A stretch of 64,000 nt of DNA from Delphinapterus leucas (lineage: Eukaryota; Chordata; Mammalia; Artiodactyla; Monodontidae): the NCBI RefSeq assembly GCF_002288925.2, contig NW_022098069.1:82244380-82308379 (forward strand). Reading direction: 5' to 3'. How positions within the stretch are numbered: the stretch's first letter is position 1; each line of letters starts with the position of its first letter. This document shows, piece by piece, positions 1 to 10,485 of this stretch. The translations under genes were made by a program, and so were the position numbers. Below the pieces are notes generated by a model. It saw only the letters and a program-made list of their open reading frames with translations. It did no database searches and was not told the DNA's origin.

Positions 1-1674
1 GTGTAATACAAAGACTAGGGGAAGTAAATTCATCAGTGAAGGGATCAGATGTGTTATGAAAAGTAGAAGGAGAGCCAGGAGGCTTCTGATTGAAAAGAAA
101 CTTATTTTTTATTATTATTTTGATAAAAACCTGGTAAAATCATCCTGTTTATCATTTCCTAATGAAATTTCATTTTAATGAACTATGGGAATTAATAACT
201 ATCTTGGTATGTTTTTAACCCTGCCTAGTATCTTGTGCCCACTGAGGGACCCCAAAGTGCATCTCTGAGGAAGAGGAAGCATCCTGATTCCCCTATAAGA
301 GGATGTTGCTGATTCCTGACAGTACCATTCATCCAGCCTCTGTCATCACAGTGCTATCTCCCTTAGCAGACTATAAGCTAGTAGCGGACAAGGGGTTTTC
401 TTTAAGTATACTGTTTTGATTATCTCACCTTAGAAAAAAGAAAAACAAGTACTTTGAAAATTTTGAAAATATTTAGATTTGTTATATATCTATTAGAAGT
501 CAATGAATAGCAACAGATATTTTGTCTTTTTGAGTTACTATATTTTGATTTTCCAGGAAAGACAAAGCATCCAACAAGAAGTGCCTCTGCTTCTAGAACA
601 TTCTCGGGTGGAAGGATAAGCCAGTTAGGAGTGAGCCCCCTTTTGATGTGGCCACCTTGAGAGAGGTGGATTAGCGAAGATCAGCCTCTCTCCCTGGAGC
701 CAGAGCAACTGGGAAATCATTGTAAGAGCACCAGAACTGGTCTCTGGCTGGACTACACACTTGGCTCCTTTTGGAGGATGCCTTGAAAATCAATTCAATT
801 CCTTGGCTTTTGGATCAGAGCCCAGCAGTAGACAAGCTGCAGAGGCCAAGAGGCGGGACTGATATGGTGCCCACTGCCTGCGAGGCTCAGCCCAGAGAAG
901 GACAGCTGGACAGTGAACTTGTCTGGGGCCTACACGTGGCTGTTAAGGAAACAAGTGGTTGGCACCTCTACCTTAACCTTCGTCTACCACACACCCAAAC
1001 TATGGGCCTCTTCTTTAAAGTCTAAGTACTAAAAGGAGTAACTAATTCTATTTTCTCTTTTGACAGGTATGGCATTACCATGAGCTATTTCTCTGCTAAG
1101 ATGGGCCTTCTTATGAGTCCAGGATGAGATCTAGGAGTTAAACTGTGATGCTAAGCCCCAAGGAGGAAAATGTAGTGCTTTCTGGAGCTCCATCCAAAGC
1201 GATTACAAACAGCAACAACCTGTGATGTTTAGGGCGCTAGTAGTAGTGTATAGGACTTGAAATTCAGTCTGGAAGTGGGTTTTGTTAAAGGTACCATACT
1301 TCGACTTCCAGAGCATCTCCTATAGCCCATACTACAAAGATTTTGATATAAGCCTCATGCGCTAACAGCCAGAGACCACCTTTCTTATTCTACGATGTAA
1401 TTTCAGACCATCGGTAATAGCCACATATGACATTATTATCCCTACACCAGGAAGCTTAGTGTCTTCCACTTGGCAAGTCAAAAGTACTTGTTAAATAAAA
1501 TGGAATGAAATGGAATTAACTTCTTGCAGAGATTAGAAATTTCACAGTTTAGTGTATTTCCCCTATATAACCCTTCTCCGTGTGACCTTGTTACAAAGGA
1601 ATGATGCACTTATAGAAAAACAAAAAACGCTTTGCCCTCCACCTGCAACAGGGGTGATCAAAATGATCATGTTT
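1..1674. other. Unassigned non-coding DNA
   Basis: I recognise no gene or repeat family here. Base composition is ordinary and AT-leaning. An 84-codon frame at 771-1025 (+) has no recognisable motif and looks like chance. A pyrimidine-rich tract ending in CAG near 1050-1066 resembles a splice acceptor, but no open frame or donor follows it. Confidence 0.5.
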
Positions 1675-1689
1675 GGGGGACAACTTTTC

Positions 1690-1902
1690 TTTCTTTTTTT
1701 TTTTTTTTTTGCGATACGCGGGCCTCTCACTGTTGTGGCCTCTCCCGTTGCGGAGCACAAACTCTGGACGCGCAGGCTCAGCGGCCATGGCTCACGGGCC
1801 CAGCCGCTCCGCGGCACGTGGGATCTTCCCGGACTGGGGCACGAACCCATGTCCCCTGCATCGGCAGGCGGACTCTCAACCACTGCGCCACCAGGGAAGC
1901 CC
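1690..1902 (-). mobile_element. CHR-type tRNA-derived SINE (short form)
   Basis: Read on the minus strand this is a complete short CHR SINE. Its head, with the Pol III A-box-like GGCGCAGTGGTTGAGAG, lies at the right end; the B-box-like GGTTCGTGCCCC segment follows; the A-rich tail appears as a T run at 1694-1710. A 15 bp target-site duplication (GGGGGACAACTTTTC) flanks it at 1675-1689 and 1903-1917, showing L1-type target-primed insertion. The overlapping open frames on both strands are only SINE translations. Confidence 0.93.
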
Positions 1903-2271
1903 GGGGGACAACTTTTCAAAGGTGGGTTGTCTCCCTTATACGTAAGACCAAGTAGAGAATCACAGCTAAGTCGTGTAACCCCACTGATTAAACAAATATG
2001 TTTTATGGGTACTAAAGACGTATGCTGGACAGCAGTTCAGTTTAAATCAACCTTTTAAGATAGAGCTGACTAGGTTTTAACTTCTTGTCACTGGGACCCT
2101 TTACTGATGAGAACTTACATATTTTGTCTTCCTGTTCCTAACAGATAAAAACAGATGTGAAAGAGAGAGTAGTCTTCTACCACCCTGTTCTCAAAATCTC
2201 AGATGGCTCTGGTCACTGATTACAGGGATCCACCTCCAACTAGCTAAAGGCCAGAGAAAAAGGAAAGAATT

Positions 2272-2537
2272 GGGCTTCCCTGGTGGCGCAGTGGTTAAGA
2301 ATCCGCCTGCAAATTCAGGGGACACAGGTTCTATCCCTGGTCCAGGAAGATCCCACATGCCAAGGAGCAACTAAGCCTGTGCGCCACAACTACCGAGCCT
2401 GCGCTCTAGAACCTGCGAGCCCCAACTACTGAGCCCACGTGCCACAACTACTGAAGCCTGCGTGCCTAGATCCCATCCAGATCTGCCGCTCCGCAGCGGC
2501 ACGTGGACTCTCAACCACTGCGCCACCAGGGAAGCCC
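2272..2537. mobile_element. Fold-back chimeric CHR SINE
   Basis: The left part (2272 to about 2473) is a plus-strand CHR SINE of the longer form, with repeated 'CACAACTACTGAGCC' units. The right part (about 2478-2537) is the head of a CHR SINE in the opposite direction, with an internal deletion between its GCGGCACGTGG and ACTCTCAACC segments. The two outer ends are therefore perfect 25 bp inverted copies (2272-2296 and 2513-2537). Neither half has an A tail, and I find no target-site duplication around the composite. Confidence 0.85.
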
Positions 2538-2629
2538 TCACCTACCATTCTTGAAAGAGCTTCTTTGCTTATCCCAGGGAAAGCTTCCAGCAGACTTCTC
2601 CCTTCAACCTAATTTGCTAGTAGTTTTCA

Positions 2630-2869
2630 TTATTATATAAAATAGATAAACAACAAGGACCTACTGTATAGCATAAGGAACTCTACTCAATACTCTGTAA
2701 TAACCTAAATGGGAAAAGAATCTGAAAAATAATAGAGGTATGTACATGTATAACTAAATCACTTTGCCGCACACCTGAAACTAACACATTGTAAATCAAC
2801 TATACTCCAATATAAAAATTTAAAAATCTTTCTATTCTCACACACACAAAAAATAATATTCATTAAAAA
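2630..2869 (+). mobile_element. L1 3' end, 5'-truncated
   Basis: It carries the terminal 3' UTR signature of cetartiodactyl L1: 'AACAAGGACCTACTGTATAGC', a GTATAACTAAATCACTTTGC segment, and 'AAATCAACTATACTCCAAT' near the tail. A 19 bp target-site duplication (AATTTGCTAGTAGTTTTCA) flanks it at 2611-2629 and 2870-2888. The insertion lies at the left edge of a MER5-like element. Confidence 0.9.
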
Positions 2870-2875
2870 AATTTG

Positions 2876-3032
2876 CTAGTAGTTTTCAAACTTCAATTGC
2901 ATAATATTTAATTAGGGATGTCCAGTGAAAATGTAAAATTCAATGATTCTCATTCAGAAGATCTGAGGTTAGGCCCAGGGATCTGCATTTTTTAACAGAT
3001 ATCTGACGTTAGTGGACCACTGTTGAGTGAAA
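2876..3032 (+). mobile_element. MER5-like hAT nonautonomous element
   Basis: It follows the MER5A consensus order: AGTAGTTTTCAAACTT start, TCTCATTCAGAAGATCTGAGGT middle, GGGATCTGCATTTTTTAACAG, then GGACCACTGTTGAG end. It is diverged, as expected of an old hAT-Charlie derivative. The L1 tail at 2630 inserted at its left end. Confidence 0.72.
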
Positions 3033-4042
3033 TAATGACATAAACTTCATTGATTTACAGCAATAGGCTCTTACCCTTCTGAAACGTGGAGGAATCAGAG
3101 AATAGCATATTTTTTAGACAAGTATTCTCTTTATTGTGAACAAGCGTTCTCTTTATTTTCTTTGAAACGTGTCTGCCCTAGGTGTCTGAAGAATATTTTA
3201 GCTTCTTTGTTACTACATTTGCTGGTGTTCACTGATGTCTACCCCTAACAGAAATGTTTTTAAAGGGTACAGGAACACAACTATACAGAGATATGATCTA
3301 TATTTTAAAGCAGCCCTTGGTTTGAGACATTTCTTAGATGTCTTTGGGGAGTTGAGTTTATATTCCATTCTAAAAGTACCAGCCCTCAACAGACACTAGT
3401 GTTGCAGTCAGCCGAGTTGAAATCATTGTACAAGGACATATTTTTAGCCAGTTTCATTCAAACAGTATTAAGTTTCCTGTACCTCATTTTCATGAGAAAT
3501 AGCTGTTATAACTTCTAAGAGAAAAAAAAAAAAAGAATCACTAGAAGTATTCATTTCTAATGAAAAATGAAAAAAAAAAGAATTTAAGAGAAAAGGAGAA
3601 AGATATGTTTAGAATGTCAGGTGCAAGCATGGTAACAATCTGTAAACACTGACAAGGTCCGATAAACACTTCCTTAGGAGACAGGAACATTTAGGTCAGC
3701 ACAGGGCTCGAGACAAAGAGAAATGGGTCCTGATTTCTCTGCAGCTTTCTGTCAGACTCCAAGTTGCCGATGACACAGTTTCAGCCGTTTGTGAAAAACG
3801 GGTTTGGGCACCCACAAGGGAAGCTCTTCGCTAATCCAGGACTGCTGGTGTGAATGCAGCAAGAGTCTGTTTACAATTAGGCCTCACACTCCCAAAGGTA
3901 AATCCATTGTTTAAAATCTTTAGGAAACTTCCGTCTGCAAAACCTCTACTTTCCCCTCCCCCCAGGGGTGAATCAAATCATCAACTTGCTGAGTAGCACA
4001 AATGTTAGAAAATATTTTGCAACTCTCATCATTTCTGCTCCC
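3033..4042. other. Unassigned non-coding DNA
   Basis: No repeat or gene recognised. Two A-rich runs occur near 3524-3536 and 3570-3580. No long open frame belongs to this stretch. Confidence 0.5.
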
Positions 4043-4702
4043 TTTTTTTTTTTTTAATTGGAGTATAATTGCTTTACAATGTTCTGTTAGTTTCTGCTGT
4101 ACAACGAAGTGAGTCAGCTCTATGTATACATATATCCCCTCCCTCTCGGACCTCCCTCCCCCACCCCCAATCCCACCCATCTAGGTCATCACAGAGCACC
4201 GAGCTGAGCTCCCTGTGCTTTATAGCAGGTTCCCACTAGCTATTTTACACATGGTAGGGTGTATATGTCACTCCTAATCTCCCAATTCGTCCCACCCTCC
4301 CCTTCCCACACTGTGTTCGCATGTCTGTTCTCTATGTCTGCATCTCTATTCCTGCCCTGGAGGTAGGTTTATCTGTAGCATTTTTCTAGATTCCACATAT
4401 AGGCGTTAATATCCGATATTTGCTTTTCTCTTTCTGACTTACTTTACTCTGTATGACAGACTCTAGGTCCATCCTAGAGTCTCTACAAATGACCCAATGT
4501 TGTTCCTTTCTATGGCCGAGTAATATTCCATTGTATCCATGTGCCACATCTTCTTTATCCATTCATCTGTCGATGGACATTTAGGTTGCTTCCATGTCCT
4601 GGCTATTGTAAATAGAGCTGCAGTGAACATTGGGGAGCATGTGTCCTTCTGATTTATGGTTTTCTCAGGGTATATGCCCAGTAGTGGGATTGCTGGGTCA
4701 TA
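4043..4702 (-). mobile_element. L1, minus strand, 5'-truncated
   Basis: A T run at 4043-4055 is the reversed poly-A tail. The sequence then follows the reversed L1 3' UTR (TTGGAGTATAATTGCTTTAC, TCCCACTAGCTATTTTACA) and the C-terminal end of ORF2 (TAATATTCCATTGTAT, TGGCTATTGTAAATAGAGCTGC). It stops in ORF2 at 'GGGATTGCTGGGTCAT'. No intact reading frame remains. Confidence 0.92.
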
Positions 4703-5134
4703 ATTTAAAAGCTTACAAGTGCTACGCTTCCCTTTCAGTAAGCTATGTTAACCAGAAACCCAGAAAAACACTGATGTTGGCTAGCCCGGAAGATAATTCA
4801 CATCCCCAGAGTGAAAACTACCACGTATCCAGTCTCATCTCCAGGCCACGTGCTACTGCATTCACGTTTCAGTATTGATTCAAAATATCGCTTGCCTCTT
4901 TCATGTGGTTTCCTCCCCAAGATTCATCTCCTCAGAAAGGTCAGTTGTGCACCATATCTAAGTATTTCCGAAACTCTGTCTTTCTACCTGGCCATGATAT
5001 ATTTTTCCTTGTGTATTTTACCTCATGATGTCTTATCAATAAAAACCAATAGCCCCTGGAAGAGAACTGGCTTGAAGTGGTGTACAGGGTAGTCAAGCGC
5101 TTGTCTGAGGATATTTTCATGCAACAGCTCTTTG
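4703..5134. other. Unassigned non-coding DNA
   Basis: No known repeat or exon seen. Short open frames on both strands have no recognisable motif. Confidence 0.45.
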
Positions 5135-5675
5135 AGTGTGCCCTGCAGTCCAGGACCGTCGGCATCACCTAGAAGAAGTGCAGAATCTCAACACCTATCC
5201 AGACTTACAGAATCTAAATCTCCATTTTAACAAGATCCCAAGGTGATTCATGTCGTTGGAATAACTTCCTAAGCCCAAGATGGAGCTGCTCCTGCCTGGG
5301 GTACTGTGTCAGCACTTAAACCTAGATAACTTTCATGTCCCTGTAAATATTCTGCTTGACCAGAAATGTAGGATATTCTGTCAGCCAACCCACAAACGCC
5401 AAGCCAACCCTGGGCTTACTTGCTTGCCCCTTCTCACCCCAAACAAGGTTGACTATACGGCCCCAGCCAATCTGATTTTCTCTATTTTTCTCTTCCAAGT
5501 CTTCATTCTTTACCCTAAGAAACCTTCCTTGTTTCTGCCCTATTTTGCTATACTCTCTGGATGGAGACTGTCCACTCCATGAAGTGTTAAATACAGGTTC
5601 TTTGTATCACCTCAACTGTCTTCTTTAATTATGTTTTAATAGTCTATACTTCAAAGTTTGAGAAGCAGAAGTTCT
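5135..5675 (-). mobile_element. MER5A, split by a later insertion
   Basis: The piece 5135-5255 reads as reversed MER5A (GGCATCACCTAGAAGAAGTG, ATTTTAACAAGATCCCAAGG, GTGATTCA). The expected end 'CAAAGTTTGAGAA' appears only at about 5648-5675. The material between has no MER5A similarity and looks like an insertion. MER5A is a nonautonomous hAT-Charlie family. Confidence 0.6.
5251..5640 (+). mobile_element. Possible LTR inserted in MER5A
   Basis: The interval has LTR-like composition: a C-rich first half, a pyrimidine-rich region at about 5475-5550, and 'GGATGGAGACTGTCCACTCC' followed by 'AGGTTCTTTGTATCACCTC', where U3/R-like signals would lie. It separates two halves of MER5A, so an insertion is likely. 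I cannot name the family and found no exact target-site duplication. Confidence 0.38.
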
Positions 5676-5934
5676 TACACAGGCGAGGAGTTTGGGCAGG
5701 GAGGGAATCAGAACCACCAGGGAGGGTGTTTTCCATGCCCATCTAGTTCACGCGCTCCCAGGATTCAGATTCCGCCACGTCTTACGAGACTGCCCTGGAT
5801 GGACTGGGTGGAAAACATGCTGGAAATATTTCTTCTGTGTTTTTCCCTGGTAGGAAGAGTCCTAGGGTGTCACTTAGCACTCTGTCTAGGGAAGACCACA
5901 CAGATGGGAAAATTCTAGAGAAACCAACTATTCT

Positions 5935-6045
5935 TAGACAAGTCATTCTCAAACTTATAGCTCCAGTGTAGAAGGCAGTGCCTGACATATAATAGGTATT
6001 CATTACATTATTATTATTAATGACACCTATTATATGTCATTACAT
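5935..6045 (+). repeat. MIR/L2-like 3' end with perfect inverted repeat
   Basis: GCAGTGCCTGACATATAATAGG followed by a short ATT-rich stretch resembles the shared 3' end of MIR/L2 elements (AGTGCCTGGCACATAGTAGG type). Within it TGACATATAATAGGT (5983-5997) is matched exactly by its reverse complement at 6025-6039, with a 27 bp loop. Confidence 0.55.
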
Positions 6046-8006
6046 TACAAATGTATGCAATACATTACAAATGGAATCCGAAGAGTACCAAAATCATGGA
6101 TAAAATATGGAACCATTTCAACAGCTTGAATAAGACTTCTTGGTATGATGACATGAGATTACCTCCCCGCATGGTTTCCTTGCTCTATCCAAGGCAAAAC
6201 CTTTGTTTTGTGGAATTTATGATCTATTCCAAATCTAAACCTCAACAAAAGCAGAGTGGAGTTTGGTTAGGCTAGTAACTCAAAGCTGCTCACAGACATC
6301 ACAGGGTATGTGTTCTAAAATTTTGAGGGCTTGTTTAAGCCTAATCGCATGGCATGTGAATGGTGAGAACTCAGTAAATGTTGCTGACAGAGTGACAAGA
6401 TTCACTCACCACTGGCTTGCGTCTTTGTGACTCAGTTCAACCTCAAAGGAAAAGATTCACAGGCTCTGCCATCCATCGTGAAGCTGGGCAGAGGACTAAT
6501 CGCTTCTTTGTCTGTGGATTGCATATTGCTTATTACTGGTATGACATTCCCATACTCAAAAAGCACAAATAGGGATCCCTGAAGCTTCTTTAACCTTTTC
6601 AGACTATAGCAACTTGATTGTTCTCCTCATTACACCCTCCAGACCTTCCCCGGGATGACAGCCCGAATTGGAGGGTTCTCCTGGCACCCTTCGTTAGCAC
6701 TTTTTTCACCATTTCCCAGCACAGCAAATGTCCCGGGAACACGGAGAGAAAACTCTAACAACCATCCCTCAGTGTTTGAGCCCTTCAGGTCCCTGGGCAC
6801 ATTTCCTAATTCGTAAATCATGTGTGTGCTTTCAAAACCGTGAGCTTAATGAGCTTTGCGCACCCCAGCTGGTGCCAGGACAAACCCTTCAGTAGAAAAT
6901 TCCCCTCTCTGTGATTTTCCTATCACAAAGCGGGCGCACCAGTGAAAATGTAAAAGCTCACAAAACAGACAAGGCACGTAAAAATGAAAACGGTTCCGAA
7001 AAGCCTGGAAAGGTTTCCTGAAATGACCATTACCAGCATGTTTGGTATCATATGAAACTCCTGCGAACGTGATCCCAGCTGCTTTGCAGACCCTCCAGGT
7101 CACTTCATCATCCAGGGCAGCGCCACCGCAGCCCACGCACCGCATCGTCCACGGACCGGCATCACCACGCAGGCACACCGTTGTTTTGCACGTTTGGGTC
7201 CTCCGTTCTACTCGGTAAGTGTCTACTCATCTGCGATGGCCTTGTTTAAATAACTTCTCCATCAACCCTACTTGAACTACAGGTTATTTTCCGTCCTGCA
7301 AATGATAACTTTATACAAACCTTATTTTACAACATATCACATTTACAGTGAGTTTGTACATATGTCTCAACCCCAGAACGTAAGATATTTCGGAGCAGGG
7401 ATGGCACCTTACATATCCTGTGCCCAGCTAAGAAAGTACTTGACTTTGTGGAAATAAGAAAACGAAGAGCAATCAATAGTTTGTATGCCCCAAATTAGAG
7501 AGAGTTTAGGAAACATGTAAGAGCCACTAACATGCCTCTATATTTTGGAAAAAGAAAAAAAAAAAAACTCTACTGATAAAGTAAATGTAAAACTATATAC
7601 TGTAATGAAAAGCCTAGTAACACAAATGTATGAAACCAGTGGCCCACTCTCTTTTACGGAGTTTAAAAAGAAGAAAACTACAGAAATTGTTCCTACTCAG
7701 CAGGAGTTCGTTAATTCTGTTTATCTAAACTAGAAGCAATAATCTCATTAATTTGAATGACCAAGAAGCATCTCAGTCTTTACGAGGGCCAATTTCATCA
7801 CATGGTACCATAACCATGTTATGTTCTTGAAAATGCTATTTAAATACTAATATGAGAACATCCCAAAGCAAGCCAAAAATGATATACTTTCATTATCTTT
7901 CAATTTAACTTTGCAGTAAAAATAAATCAATAAGGAAAGAAATAAAATTAGGGTCTAGAAAAACACCTTGAGGAGATAAAAGTTTATCTTCAAAAACTAC
8001 CAATCT
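6046..8006. other. Unassigned DNA containing a CpG-rich patch
   Basis: No repeat family or known exon recognised. The patch about 6640-7235 is CpG-rich for mammalian bulk DNA; by hand count 20 CpG lie between 6931 and 7235, outside any SINE. A 110-codon frame at 6846-7178 (-) overlaps it without a recognisable domain. Weak short frames at 7272 and 7545 (+) look like chance. Confidence 0.5.
7215..7220 (+). promoter_or_regulatory. Consensus 5' splice donor (GTAAGT), candidate
   Basis: CTCG|GTAAGT matches the U1-binding donor consensus at all six intronic positions. It lies at the right edge of the CpG-rich patch, where a first exon would end. Such hexamers arise by chance every few kilobases, so position is the only supporting argument. 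Confidence 0.2.
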
Positions 8007-8300
8007 GGGGACTTCCCTGTTGGCGCAGTGGTTAAGAATCTGCATGCCAATGCAGGGGATACGGGTTTGAGCCCTGGTCCGGGAAGATCCCACATGCCGC
8101 AGGGCCACTAAGCTTGTGCGCCACAACTACTGAAGCCCGCGTGCCACAACTACTGAAGCCCACGTGCCTAGAGCCCGTGCTCCACAAGAGAAGCCACTGC
8201 AATGAGAAGCCCACGCACCGCAACGAAGAGTAGTCCCCGCTCGCCGCGCGCAGCAACTAAGACCCAACACAGCCAAAAATAATAAATTAATAATTTTTTT
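8007..8300 (+). mobile_element. CHR-type SINE (long form)
   Basis: Head GGGGACTTCCCTGTTGGCGC, A-box-like GGCGCAGTGGTTAAGAATC and B-box-like GGTTTGAGCCCTGG are visible. Repeated 'CACAACTACTGAAGCCC' units follow, then CCAACACAGCCAAAAATAAT and a mixed A/T tail. It is diverged from the short-form copies, so probably older. No clear target-site duplication. Confidence 0.9.
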
Positions 8301-8639
8301 TTTAAAAGTGGAGCTGATAAAAATACCCTATTTCACTCACTGGAAAACAAAAACTTTTACATTTTAACATTTCTGAAATCAGGAGGTATCTTAGAAATGC
8401 TGTTCGACTGAACGGAAGTCAAGTCCTGCCAGAGAGGATTTTCACGTGCTCCTGACAGGAGGATTTTCTACCCTCTCTCCACCCACTGCCAAGATTGAAC
8501 CATGAAAGTCTTCCTTCTTTACTCTTCTGGGTGAGGAATTTCTTTCATTTACTCTTACCCAGAAGGTGGAGGTCCCAGATTTACATGAAGGTCTCCTACC
8601 TTGTGATTTCACAATTGAAGACACCTTAGATGTGACGAA

Positions 8640-8760
8640 CTCTCTCACAGAGCAGACGTGAGGAATACATGAGACAATGCACGGAATGAGCCCAAAGCAG
8701 CGCGTGGTCCATAATTATCGGTATTCGTCAACTGCTATTATTTCTATCATATAGCAATTG
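8640..8760 (+). mobile_element. MIR 3' fragment
   Basis: The order ACATGAGACAATGCACGGAA, AAGCAGCGCGTGGTCCATAA, CAACTGCTATTATT parallels the MIR 3' half (ATGAGATAATGCATGTAAAG ... GCTATTATT). It is diverged, as expected for this ancient tRNA-derived SINE. Confidence 0.5.
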
Positions 8761-9814
8761 TCATACTATCAATACCAATTGTCACTAACAGATCAACATG
8801 TTCATTACTTAATTCTCTTAATCGATGTCAAAAATGCGTCAAAGTGAAGACAGAAAGCCATTTGAAATAGCCCAGCTCAAGCCTTACCCTCTTGCATGGC
8901 TCGGGGTCCATGGCCTATGGCTGGCTATGGCCTCAATGCAGCAAGACTCAAGAACTCAGCCTATATTTCAGAAATGATCTTGCCGAATGTTTCAAATCCC
9001 TCTGCTGGTTAAGACTGGCTTTACAGCAAGTGTTCCCTTTCCTGTTAATGGAAAAAGGGATTTAATCTCGCAGAGTTCCTCCTTAACAAGCTCAAAATGG
9101 ACTCCCTGGAATTCTACAGATGTTGCATTAGCAGGGCTGGCAGGCTGGCGTCCCAAAGACGCTCAAAGGTCATGCTCCTTTGCTAATTCAGTAAAACACT
9201 GCAAAGAGCTGTTTCCTTTCTAATTCCTGTCACTGACACGCAAAGTTCTTGCGGTTTAAACTGTTTAAATGCCAGGGTATCCACACACACACATTCAGTG
9301 GCAGTGTTGACATCTCCTCCAAGGGCTCTGGACCTGGGCTCTAGACCAGAGAAGAAGCCTGTTGATAGGCTCAGTCTACAGTCAGTGTCAATAATCTCTC
9401 TGCCTTTCCTGGGTCCAAGCCCTTTTTCTCTGCAGCTTAAGTATGAGGGAAGCAGACAAGTGATGGCACGTAGCCCTTTCAGAGATGCTTCATTGCACAC
9501 CTCCGGGGCGCTTTTCACATCACAGTCTGTGTGAACAGTGGCCCCTGGAAATTCCAGGACACAATCCATGAGGCCACAGACGGCAGCTCCGGTCCCAGTA
9601 ATTGGAATCAAGGCAAAGGCCTCATGAATTCTTTATAATCATCATTTTTATTCATTTGATAATGCCACAACTAACAAAAGAGCATGCCTTCAAGAACAGA
9701 TAACTTACAGCTACCGTAACTATGGTTTTATAATTATTGACTTTATCAAAATCTATCACTTATTTATACAGAAAATAATCTAATGGATAACATATATGAG
9801 GCTTCCAGTGTTTA
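8761..9814. other. Unassigned DNA with a 142-codon open frame
   Basis: No repeat recognised. A minus-strand frame at 9183-9611 encodes 142 residues starting MIPITGTGAA, with no domain, signal peptide or membrane segment that I recognise. The opposite strand is also open at 9298-9534, which suggests stop-poor composition rather than coding. I do not call a gene. Confidence 0.4.
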
Positions 9815-10485
9815 AAATAAACCTTGATCCAGCAATCCCACTTCTGGGCATATATCTGGAGAAAACTCTAATTTGAAAAGATACGTGCACCCCAATGTTC
9901 ACAGCAGCACTGTTTGCAACAGCCAAGACATGGAAGCAACCTAAGTGTCCATCGGCAGATGAATGGATAAAGAAGATGTGATATATATATATATATATAT
10001 AAATGGAATACGACTCAGCCATAAAAAAGAATAAAATAATGCCCTTTGCAGCAACATGGATGAACCTAGAGATGATCATACTGAGTGAAGTAAGTCAGAG
10101 AAAGACAAATATCATATGATTATCACGTATATGTGCAATCTAACATATGATACAAATGAACTTATTTACAAAAGAGAAACAGACTAACGAGCACAGAAAA
10201 CAAATTTATGGTTACCAAAGGGGAATGGGGGTGGGGTGGGGAGGGATGATTAGGAGTTTGGGATTAGCAGATACAAACTATTACTATCTAAAAAATGGAT
10301 AAATAACAAGGTCCTACTGTATAGCACAGAAAACTACATTCAATATCTTATAATAAACTATAATAGAAAAAATATGAAAAAGAATATATATATGTATAAC
10401 TGAATCACTTTGCTGCATACCAGAAACTAATACAACATTGTAAATTAACTATACTTCAACTTAAAATTTTTTTTTAAATCTTTTT
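9815..10485 (+). mobile_element. L1 3' end with expanded TA tract
   Basis: It begins in the ORF2 C-terminal region (ATCCAGCAATCCCACTTCTG, GACATGGAAGCAACCTAAGT) and runs through the 3' UTR (AAGGTCCTACTGTATAGCAC, GTATAACTGAATCACTTTGC) to an A/T-rich tail. A run of TA at about 9980-10000 interrupts the ORF2 segment where related copies read GTGGTACATATATACAATG. The 3' UTR contains G-rich runs at 10220-10245. Confidence 0.92.
10220..10245 (+). other. G-quadruplex motif in L1 3' UTR
   Basis: Four or more runs of at least three G separated by single-base or two-base loops (GGGG-A-A-type spacing, then GGGGG-T-GGGG-T-GGGG-A-GGG) fit the intramolecular quadruplex rule. G-rich 3' UTR segments are a known property of mammalian L1. 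Confidence 0.6.

Noticed and set aside
1563..2058. Overlapping open frames of 90-168 codons on both strands
   Set aside because: They are translations of the CHR SINE and its T-rich tail; the same peptides recur at each SINE copy (18.7, 23.7, 26.5, 41.0 and 55.3 kb).
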